A DNA stretch of 64,000 nucleotides. Origin: Pycnopodia helianthoides. Lineage: Eukaryota > Echinodermata > Asteroidea > Forcipulatida > Asteriidae. This document shows, piece by piece, positions 31,990 to 43,200 of the stretch (positions within the stretch are counted from its first letter, which is position 1; each line of letters starts with the position of its first letter). The stretch spans positions 21,318,358 through 21,382,357 of the forward strand of contig CM063247.1 in the NCBI GenBank assembly GCA_032158295.1, given 5' to 3'. The translations under genes were made by a program, and so were the position numbers. Below the pieces are notes generated by a model. It was not told where the DNA came from. It worked only from the letters and a program-made list of their open reading frames with translations, and ran no database searches.

Positions 31990-33395
31990 ATATTAACACA
32001 GGACTAAACAAACAATTTTAATAGAACCCTTGCACCCACATCACACCCGGCCGCTGTCGTCTGCCCATTGGCTGCCATCGTAGCAGTCAAACTGCATGTC
32101 AAGTTTGTGCGCGTTTAATTGCACATGCGTCGCCTAAAACGTACAGTTCACAGTAACACGTGGGGGAACCCGACTCCCAAAATGGCGCAACCAAGATGTT
32201 TTATGGATCGGGTTTGTGGGGTCCTGCTATTGTTCTATTATTCCCTTTTCTAAAGAATTCCTCTGAGGGATCCAAGTTGGAACAAAGAAAAATGGGGGTC
32301 TATTGTTCCAATGTGTTAAAGACCCCCACATAGGCCCATCTGTAATCACAGTATGATGCAAGAAAGGAAACCAGCAGGTTCATAAAGGCCGGTATCTGGC
32401 ATTGACACTCAAAGTGTGACATCAGACCTCGGTTCGGGCAACCTTGATTTGACCTCCGCATACGTGTAACGGCACCCTACTCCATTGACGTCATGAGGTC
32501 TATTACAGCTAATCAGGTGAACTCAATTTTATACATTCATGATGAACTTTCACATTGATCCAGTCTCACTCTTAAACTATACTACACTTTGTGCCCTGAA
32601 TCTCTGTTTGACATCATGTTAAATAACAATTAAATAGAAAACGAGTCTGCAAAACTATCATCATAGAATAAAATGTGTTCTCTCATTACAAGTGCAACCA
32701 CACTGTGTGCAAGAAAAATATAAGTCACCATAGAAAATTATTCTGTTCTGTGCAAAATAGTCTAGTAGAAAAATACTCTGAAAAATAGTCCAAAAATGTT
32801 TGCTATATCAAGGAGACTGTGTTAGATTAGAAGCCTCAATCTCATTTCATCCAAAAGTACATGTATCTGTGTATAGACTGATTACAGCTTTGTGAACCAC
32901 TCCCAAAGTTCCGACGTACCTAGTATGCACCCCATGTAACGCATGTCACAGTGCGCATGATCGGCGTGCAAAGGATTCTGGGTGAAATCGAGTCCAAGCA
33001 ACGCCGGCAGCCGTCATGGTGTGCTGATTTTTGCAGCACACCGCTATAAAACCTGGCATTTTAGTTACATGTGAACCAGAGCATGGCGTTCATCTTGGCA
33101 GCTTGATTTATTTTTGAACTGTACTCGGTTTACCGAAGATGTGTTGTGGTGTATTTTTAAGGTAGTGCTTGTGCATATGGGCTATTAGCCACTGTGGTAC
33201 ATACAGTGAAGCCTCGTAATATTAGTGTGCCACAATCATGCTATCATGTGATAAACCATCCACTCTTTTATTAGTGTGAGAAATTGGTGCTCGTCGATTG
33301 ACCATTTCTTTGGCCGGTAGATGGCTCATGCAAACCTGCATACTACGAGAGTGGACAGTGAGTAGCTCACATATTGGTACTAATTATTACTTAGC

Positions 33396-33401
33396 TTTAT
33401 T
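33396..33401 (-). promoter_or_regulatory. Possible ECT2L poly(A) signal
   Basis: AATAAA on the minus strand about 720 bases after the ECT2L stop. It is the first canonical hexamer I noticed on that strand downstream, with no further support. Confidence 0.25.
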
Positions 33402-33569
33402 CCACCAGCAAAGCTGTAGTTGTAAGCTGTTTTTTTGTGTGTGAATATTTAGTAAGCTGATCAGTCTGTTGATTCAACAGCATAACAACACAAAGTTCAT
33501 TGAGTCTTTTCAAATCCATTTCTGCAGCATTTGTGTTTTTTGTTAAACTTGTGACATGTACATGTTAAA

Positions 33570-34117
33570 AAAAAAGTGATCCAGTGAGGCCAGTATGGCT
33601 GTCTCTATAGTTGACATTGCTTTGTTTGGTCCAGTGAGGCCAGTATGGGTGGCTCCATGCATGCCATGGCTTGTTTGGCTAGCTCTTTGGCCAGCTCTTT
33701 GGCCAATGTCGTAGCAGCTTTGTCTAGTAAAGCTTGCGTGGTTGGGATAGCTCCATGCCTGTTTGGCTTGCTCTTTGGCTGGTGTCATAGCTGCTTTGTT
33801 TAGTAAAGTTTGCATGGTAGGGTTAGCTCTATGGCTTACAACGCTATGTTTGATCCAGTGAGGCCAGTATGGGTGGCTCCATGGCCTGTTTGGCTAGCTC
33901 TTTGACCAGCTCTTTGGCCAATGTCGTAGTAGCTTTGTCAAGTAAGGCTTGTATGTTGGCTGTCGCTATAGTTGACATTGCTATGTTACATGTAGATCCA
34001 GTGAGGCCAGTATGGGTGGCTCCATGGCTTGTTTGGCTATCTTAGATCTTTGGCCAATGTCGTAGCTGCTTTGTCAAGTAAGGCTTGTAATGTTTGTTGT
34101 CTCTATGGTCGACATTG
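33570..34117. repeat. Degenerate tandem copies of the ECT2L terminal coding segment
   Basis: GATCCAGTGAGGCCAGTATG occurs near 33579, 33631, 33852 and 33994, separated by shared blocks such as GGCCAATGTCGTAGCAGCTT. The coding exon at 34124-34170 carries the related string (CTAGCGAGGCCTGTATAGCC). Units are about 140 bases where complete. Confidence 0.85.
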
Positions 34118-34248
34118 CTATGATTCATCTAGCGAGGCCTGTATAGCCATCTCTATGGCAGACATAATGGCTATCTTATCACTGTCATCATCCGTTGCAC
34201 AAACCCAGCGACGTTTAGGAGTCTGTAGGATGAAGGCATGCTTCATAT
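34118..34248 (-). CDS. ECT2L: ECT2L-like terminal exon, PH domain end
   Basis: Acceptor ttttgttacag. Encodes [20 protein letters not shown] then [20 protein letters not shown] and ES, stop TAG at 34120-34118. Trp in RRWVCAT sits in the C-terminal PH helix. Degenerate copies of the last 40-50 coding bases recur just downstream. Confidence 0.95.
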
Positions 34249-37200
34249 CTGTAACAAAACAAACAGAATGAAAAAATACTTTCTTTTATAGACATGTCCA
34301 TTGAAAACACTGACAGCTTGTCCACATAATTATTCCGTGCACATTTCAAACTTATTAGTACCTTTCTAAATGATCACTGCACCGTACTTGTGATTTAACT
34401 CAAACAACGCCGGACAAAGTAGCTACCTCGGCCCAATTTCATGGCTCTGCTTACCATGGAATTCTGCAAATTTTTGCGCCAGCTGTGTTAGCAAAGAATG
34501 CTTAGTAACAGAAAGAATGCACGCACACAAGCAAACATTCCTTGCTAACCTGTGAATTATGCTTAAGTGGATTTTTGGGTAAAATGGGTAAGTGAAAAAT
34601 CTGCTCTTACGGTCAAACCATGGCATTTGCTCTAGGTACTACATCTACTTGTAAACTCACATTTGGAGTCGGGTAATTCATGGATTTCAAGTTTGGGTAG
34701 GCCAACTGAGGAGTGGAAGTGATAGAGGGTCTCTGTCTGCCGTGTGTATGGCATCGTCTTGATGGTTCGTATGGTCACCATTAACGCATCGTTGAATAGG
34801 AACAGGCCAAGATCTTGAATGTGTTCATACAACCTGAATTAACAAAGAAAAATGAAGCAAATTAGGTTAAAAGTGCAGAGTTTTTAATAATAATTATTTA
34901 ATATTTCTGATAATCACTGAACTTAATCACTGTAGCTCGCAAGCCTGAGGAAACCTGTAAAGAAGTGTGCTTGCTATGTAAACCAGAAACAACGGGGTTT
35001 TAACCCCTACTCTTCCACGATATGTGATCTGGGCTCTGTTACATGCATTACCAATCCTCGTACATGTACATGGGACTTAAAGCTTAATGTCCCATCCGTA
35101 GGACAAAGCAATTATGGTAAAGTATCTTGCTCAAAGACACAAGTGCCACGAGCGGTAATCAAACCCACACTCTGCTGATCAGATACACCAGAGCTCGAGT
35201 CTGGTGCTCTTAACCAAGTCCCACAGAGGAAGATCTAACAAGGCTTACCCGCTTTTCTCGACCTGCTCCATGTTAGCAACGACTTGTTCCTTGATGAGGA
35301 AGCGATTGGACTCGAGGAGAGTTGGACATTTCTTGATGCGTTGCTGTAACTCCTGCAGCTGCCTCTCTCTCTCCGCTCTCTCATTACACTGAAAATCATT
35401 AGGAGGGGAAAATATGCCCATGTTAGCGTTGACTCTCCGTTTTTCCCACATATTTTGCTCAATTCGTGTGAATTGTTGTTGTTTTTTCATTTAATGGGGA
35501 GTTGCTAATCACAAGGCCCCCCAAAACAGGCCCCTCAAGGTGCAACTAACAAGTGGGGTATAACAAAAGAAGAAATTAATAAGTAGAAAGATGAGTATTG
35601 ATATTGATATTGCGTCTGAAATGAGACTGGTTGTAAGAGGTAAGGAAGCAGGATACATGTAGTGAATTCCAAAGTGAGACAGTAGGTGGGAAGAGGCTTG
35701 ATGAGTATCACTGAGTATTGTAGAATTTGTCAATTTTTACAAAGGTCTTAGATGGACAAAGCTTGAATGTGTGACGGGTTGGTGCTTCTCAAACTGCGTT
35801 TTGTTCTGTTGTCAATTCTTTATTGACAGTATGAGGATCAGATTGGCATAGTTGTGTTTTTCCCTGCATCATGTCACCACGTAAATTCAGGGTTTCCTAC
35901 TTTATCTAAATACTAACAATTTTTCTTCAGCTCCCTATAAAGCGGTTTCTTTGACTACAGACAATGTTCCTCTGATCTTCAAGACAAAACCAAAGAGTGC
36001 GCTCAGTCAGTTGCGATGATTTATAGGCCTTTGATGTACTACATAACCAAATTTATGCAGAACAAGACTGCGTGCATACGTCCATAAAGATTTCAATAGA
36101 GGGATTTGATGTATAAACAAAGCCAACATTGTCCATAGTGCAAAGTGGTTTTGAGATCCCTATAATTAGTTTCATTACTGGAATAATTAGATTATACTGC
36201 TCATGCCAATCCAGGCTCTTACCTCTTCCACAAAGGTCTGGAGTTGCTGACATCCCAATGGCCACCCCTAGGTCTGGCGTTGGTGAACATCCGGGTCACG
36301 CCCTGCTGGGCGGTAGGCATCTGGAGTGTACAGCCCGATACGCCTAGCCGGGAGCAGGAACAGCTCCGACAGGGTCATCATGTTGGACTCTGGGGATACG
36401 TTGTTGTGTTTGAGGAAGGCACGGAAGGCTGGGTACTGCTGACGACACTGGGAGTTTGAGAAAAGGAAACTTAGCTTGTCATGACGGTTCACTTTGCTCT
36501 CGAGTGCAGATGCATGTATTGTATGTAGGGGTGTAGGGGTGTCATGTTGTTTGATTGTAACTCTTTTTTTGTGTGTGTAAAATTTCAGGGCATCTTTCTG
36601 ACATTTGATTGGAACTATAGAACATTCTGCAAAGCGCCACCAAAGACTGGCCTACACTAGAGAATGATCTAAAACACTAAAAGGCTAAAAGGCTCAACTT
36701 GTAGAGGCACATAGAAACTTATTAACATGGGCTATAGACCCTTGCCTTGGCCGCCATCTTTGATGAAACGTGCACGCATGAAGAGCTATCATTTGCTGAG
36801 AGTCGTGCGTGGTCAATGACGTCATGTGCAATCCATCTATACCAGAACTGTATTCAGGGTTCTCCCCAGGTTTCAACCTTGGGGGGCATTCTGGACCCAA
36901 AGTTTTTCCTGAGCACGCTGAATTGAAACAAGGTCCTCTGAATGTTTTTATTTGGTGTTTATTGTTGGTTTTAAATACCCTCCTGTTCAATCTGGGGCAC
37001 TGTAAATGATGTTATTTTGATGATTTTTGTGAACTTGATTTCAAGTTCTCTTCCCTATAAAACCCCCACAAAAACACTTTTTTTGTGTATCAACCACAAT
37101 TCGCTACGCGTATAGGTCCGATACACTAGCTTGTGCATGGGGAGAACACTGGTAATTATCATACATAATTATTATTGAAATTGATTGTTTGGATTTTCAT

Positions 37201-40200
37201 AACCTGTTTTTGTTTTGTTTTTGACATCAGTCACCATGAGAAAAGACTTTTCCCACCAGATGAAGAAAAAACTAATTTGGCAAATGTCCTTTAACCCTCG
37301 TCTTGTAACACTAACAAGTACCTTATCTATGGTGGCAAGTACATCTGGTAGTTCTTATGGAAGTTGGTGTATGCCTTGAGCTTGGCTTGGAACTTAATGA
37401 AGCAATCACCGATGCACTGTTCGGGACCCCATTGCTCTAGGCGGTCACTCAGGTCCTCTGTGATCTCACTGTGTGGATAACAAAGGAAGGAAAAAAAAAA
37501 AGACATTGGGGTGTGGGTTCGATTCCCAGTCATGACACATGTGTCCTTGAGCAAGATGCTTTACTATAATTGCTTCTCTTCACCCAGGGGTATATATGGG
37601 TACCTGCGAGGGTAAGGTTGATATTGTGTTTAAAAAAAGCCTTGGGAGCGCCATGGCAGCCCAGGGCTGTATACTCCCCAGGGAGCTGAGAAAGATTACA
37701 GGAATGCTATTGGCCCATGTAAAGTACATTGATAAGTTATTGGAAAATGCGCTATAAGAACTAGTTATTATTACTATTATTATTAAAGCAAGTAAACAGT
37801 ATGGGAATTTGTCAAAAACCAGTATCCACACTTTATGTGACCCAACATATACTATGACATAACAAACCTGTGACAAATTATGCCCAATCGGTCAATGGAG
37901 TCACAAGAAAATAGTGGGGGAAAAAATACTTATTATGTTTTCACAATTTTCAAACATGGGGTTTTGGACTGGCAAGATTGAAACTCGTTGATTACTCATT
38001 TCTCAAAAACTACAAGCATTCTAAGCAATATCATTTCAAAGGAAAGTTTTCTACCATGAACATCTTTATACAATTTTAGTTATGTACATATAATGTCAAG
38101 TAATGAACCACACAGGGAAACTTGGGCACTTTTTTTACAAAAATAATGTTTGCAAACAATTTATACTTTACATTTTTACCAATGTCGTGCACGCCTTTTA
38201 ACCACCTCATGTCAGATGAAGTGTTTATAACATTTTTCTGGACTGGCCAAGGTCAGACGGCTTACTATGATAGTAACAACCGGAATGTTTTGCCGACAGT
38301 TAGGCGGCTGACATAAATATGAACCCGGACACTCCATTGTGTTGTGTGAACAGGCATGCACCTACCATGCTACGTTTCAGTTCACCCATACAAAGAGGGA
38401 CACAAGATACTGGCAACCATGCTGATGTATCCCCTAATATCCTGATGATGGTGTGTCAATCAGTTCTTTAGTGGAAAATTACACATTATTTCAGTGTGGT
38501 GGGACTCAAGCCCTGGACCATTGAACTGATGACTTCCATTGTGATATAACCACTTGTAAACTGCCTGATGATGGTGTATTGGTCACTTTTTGTAGTGGAA
38601 GAAGATACATTTAGTTAGGGGGGGGGGCGGGACTTGAACCCTGGACACCCGATAACTTATACTCACCGTGTAATTGAGAGAATGATGTTGACATCTGTGA
38701 AGATCATGTGTACATTAGCCTGGCTGATTATTGCCTTGTTGGACTTGAGAGCTGCTAGCAGTGGTTTGCGGTAGACGTCCTCTATAATCATCAGATTCTG
38801 CATGTAGGAGAACTCGGACGACAGAATCTGAAAGGCTGTGTTTTGTCTGCTGTCACCAGTTTGTAACTGAAAAGTGGATACAGTTGGTATAAACAATTTA
38901 CAGAGAGTATTTAACTTATGCACATTACGTTGTTATGTGTAGGGCGCCCTCTGATGGAGTAGATCAAAAGAAGGTTACTCAATAGACTGGTCCCCTGTCC
39001 TTATCCGCAAGAATAAGGACAGGCACCGGTCTATTAATCAAAATGATGGTTTACTGCTAGACTGGTCCCCTGTCCGACTGGTCCCCTATCCGCAAGACCG
39101 CAGTGGGATGCGAGGTCAAAGGTGCGTTTGTCAGGATTCCTCCAAACGCTCGAAGCCGGTCTCTTTTTATTCACGAGCCTCGAAGTGTGACGTCGATTTT
39201 CAGGCTAGTTACTCATTGGCTCATTCTGATGTGCACTGACCGTACATAGATGTACGCTTCCATTGTTTCATCATTGTTTACCTCCAAGATGGTGGCAGGG
39301 TTCTCCCCAGGATTTTTTCAAAACTGTGGGATATTCTGGACCCAAATGTTTTGCCAGGCATGGTGAATTGAAACAAAGTCTTCTGAATGTTTTTGACTTG
39401 GTGTTTTAACTTTGGTTTGAAAAGCTGTACTTTGCCGTCTGGGGCATTCTAATTGGTTTTTATCTTGATTATTTTTGTGAATTTGTTATGAAGTCCTCAT
39501 GTCCACCCTCCAAAAGAAAATATATTAATAATAAAATCATTACTTTCCTTTTTGTTGTGTATTGTCACAATTCGTCCATATCGACCCACATTTTGTGGGT
39601 ATCGGTCCGTTACACTAGCTGTGCATTGGGGACAACCCTGGGCAGCTTGGTCAATGCATAAGGTCTAATGCTAACGTGCACGTTTTATTACCTGGGTCAC
39701 TTTGAATGTTGCCAGTTGCTTGGTACCCGTCGTAACTGGTACCTCTGCCGGTCTGAGCTCGAGACGGACGAGTAGAGAGCATTGCGGTTGATATTTTCAA
39801 CCTCGCTGTCAAAGTCCGATATCTCCTCTTCAATTTCTTCAGAGATTTCACTGTTGATGTCACTGTTCAAACTGGACATCCTTTTCAGTCGTTGCTGAAA
39901 AAAAAAAATCAAAAATCAAAAACGATAGGCAAAAGAAAACACACAGACAAAACTAAAAGCTCAGTTCCCTGAAACTTTGACTTAGGGTTCAAAAGTGTAC
40001 ATTAATTAGAGAAACCCTCTTCTGAAATCTCACAATTTAAAATAAAAATGTTTTTCTGTTGATTCTACTGTAGTAGTGTCTACATTTTATACAATGCATT
40101 TTAGTTGCATTGTCTACAATGCATTTTAGTTGCATTGTCTACAATGCATTTTAGTTGCATTGTCTACAATGCATTTAGTTGCATTGTCTACAATGCATTT

Positions 40201-43200
40201 TAGTTGCATTGTCTACAATGCATTTTAGTTGCATTGTCTACAATGCATTTTAGTTGCATTGTCTACAATGCATTTTAGTTGCATTGTCTACAATGCATTT
40301 TAGTCGCAAACAGGCTTTGATTTCTTCCCTGTTATACTCCTTGCATACACTGTAACTGTGAACATGTTGAAAAATTTGGGCAGCACTTAAATACGATTGG
40401 GATGTTCAACCGTTTAATCGCCAACAGACGCTGAAATCCGTTTCCAAATTTCCTTAAACGAAGTTGACAGTGAAAAAGTCAGAGCTTCGATCCTTCTCTT
40501 TAAAATGTCAGCCCAGACACTATCCATGGAGAATGATTGACATCCCTTTTGTTGGTGGAATGTTTTCTTATCTGAATCCAGTACAAATGTAATACATTAT
40601 TTTCAATCCCCCGCGATTTGTTACACATTTTGCTCTGTAGGTAGCCCCACTGTGGTTTGTGGTTTTATGACTGTACAGACTGGGTTACAGTGTTCTATTT
40701 TTACATTAATCCTTGAAAGTGTGTTGACGTCTGCTCCTTTTACAGATGGGCTCCTAGTTCTGATTGGAATTGGTAGAAACGATCTGGTTAAATGGAAGTC
40801 ACAAGTTCTGTTTAACCATTTAGGAAAATAAATATAAATGCACAACTCTACTCTTAAAGGCCCTGTACACTATTGGTAAGATCGAAAAACACAATGTTCA
40901 CAGATTCACACATAACTTACATGATTTAAAGTAAGTAATGGTAGAAAGGGTTCCTTAAAATATTTCTGTCTAAAATGCTATTGTTTCTGAGAAACGAGTA
41001 AAACAATAGTAGTTATCGCGCGCGATAATTTGAAAAAACAGAAAACACATAAGATCTCTTTTCACTATTTTCTCTCGACCTCGATGACCAATTGAGCTCA
41101 AACTTTCACAGGTTTGTTTGTTCATGCATATGTTGAATCACACAAAATGTGGACACTGATTTTGAGCTGTTACCAAAAGTGTACAATACCTTTAAAGGAA
41201 CATTACAGAATTGGTAAGAAAGAAACTTGTAAAATATACTTTTTTATCACAGATTTTCATAAAACTTACACGGTCTAATGATGGTGATAGTAGAAAACAT
41301 CCCTTGAAATATTTCTGTCTAAAATGCCATATTTGATGAGAAATGAATAAACTAATTTTCCGATTGGAGTTTATCGCTTAGTGAGCGTTTTATTAATTTT
41401 GTTGAATCTATATGATTTCATGCAAATGTGTAATCGGTTTTTCACTATTTTCTCGTGACCCAGATGGTCGATCGATCTCAAACTTCTACAGGTTTGTCAG
41501 TTTATGTATATGGTGGATTACATAAAGTGCTTACACTGCAGCAACTTTTTCTTAGCAAAAACCAATTCTGTAATGTTCCTTTAAAGTATAGCGGAGACAA
41601 CTAATGATGATGATGGCCGACACAACTGTCATGTACTGTGGACATGGGGGCCTCACTGTAATTCTTATAGGCACTAATTGAAGTCAACAACAGATTAGTG
41701 GATAAAAAGTGAATTCAAAGTTATAGACACCTTGGCTGGACTCATTTTAGTTGCTGGTGCCTTCTTTGGATGAGTCTGGGGGACACTTTGACCACTGGCT
41801 TGAAGGAGTCGGTTGCCAACAAAAGCCAAGGAATCTACCTGCATCATACAAACAAAAACATTTCAGTTAAAAATTCAATAATACCATCAAAGTTTGTGAA
41901 AATAAATGTAAATGCACAACTCTACTCTTACAGTATTGAGGAGTATTGCGTGTTGACTAAAGGCTGGTCCCCTAATATTCGACCTTTGTTTACCTTTCAA
42001 ACCCATTGTCACTGTGTCAGTGTGCTACATGTATTACAGATAAATGGCAGCCATCGTAACTACTGTAACAAACCTTAGGAATGCTTGTCGGATTATTTCA
42101 CTACTTCTCACTGACTTTATCTAAGACTGGCTTATTGCAACAGGCTTAACGACTGACGAAGCTAAGACCCTCTAAGGCGGATAGCTTGTTAAACCTGACT
42201 GGTCTTAGACTGCTGGCTAAGACCGTTTTTATTAATATCCGCTCTTGATGTCTTACCACCAGACCATGGAGATCGCCCAGTAGCTAGAGGTAGTTTGAAT
42301 TCTATAAATATCGAGTCGAACAAGAAAGTTTGTTTTTCAGTTCTTCAGTGCGTAATTTAAGTTTTTACCTCCATTGACTGCGATGTTAATGCAGAGAGGG
42401 CTTGGACCAGAGACGGAGCTATCTGATGAAGTCTGGTGTCCTGAATACCAAGACTGTTAAATACAATATCCCCTGAAATGGAGAACACAGACTATTAAAG
42501 AACAATAATCCCCTACATATATCTGGGTACAAAAAATAATAACTCATCTACCAGGATTTTCACTCTTCAAATTTACAAGTTATTGTTTTATTTATTCAAA
42601 CTTGTTTTTGTTTTTTTAACTACCAATAAATGTATAGATAAAAAAGGTCTTAAAGTGTGAAAACGAATTGCAAGGTTGAACACTAAACTTCTGTCTCCGT
42701 CTTGCTCTAGAAATGATACATCTCCATTCATGTGGGTCCATTGACTTTGCCTGAGGTATCAGATTTTCGCCTTCTTGGACTTGACATCTCCTGGGAGAGG
42801 TATATCTCAGGCATTGCAAAGAGCGCGCTTCCATGCGAGTTGGTCGTCTTTATCGAGCTCAGAAGTTCTTACCTCCTGATGCTACTCTCTACCTGTATAA
42901 GGACAACTATACATCCCCTAATGGAGTACTGTTGTCACATTTGGGCCAGAGTTTCTGCCTGCCATTTATCTTCATTTAGTGCAGAAGCGTATTGTTAATC
43001 TTGTTGGTGAAGGGTTGGGATCAGCGTTACAACCTCTTTCCCACCATAGGTCTGTAGCCAGCCTCTGTCTTTTCGACATATATTTTCATGGTAATTGTGC
43101 CAGTGTGTCCGCCCTGGTTCCTCATTTCAGGACTTTTGATTAGAGGTTGGTTTAATGGTTGGTAGAGTGCCGGTATGTAAATCCAGAGGTCGTTGGTTCA

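Larger units (their letters stand above)
26353..33395. other. Spacer between convergent VPS33B and ECT2L 3' ends
   Basis: No host coding exon recognised. It contains VPS33B 3' UTR of unknown length, SINEs near 26826, 28835, 29655 and 30053, MITEs at 28426, 28936 and 31607, and AT-rich unique sequence (30280-31600, 32000-33400). Confidence 0.6.
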
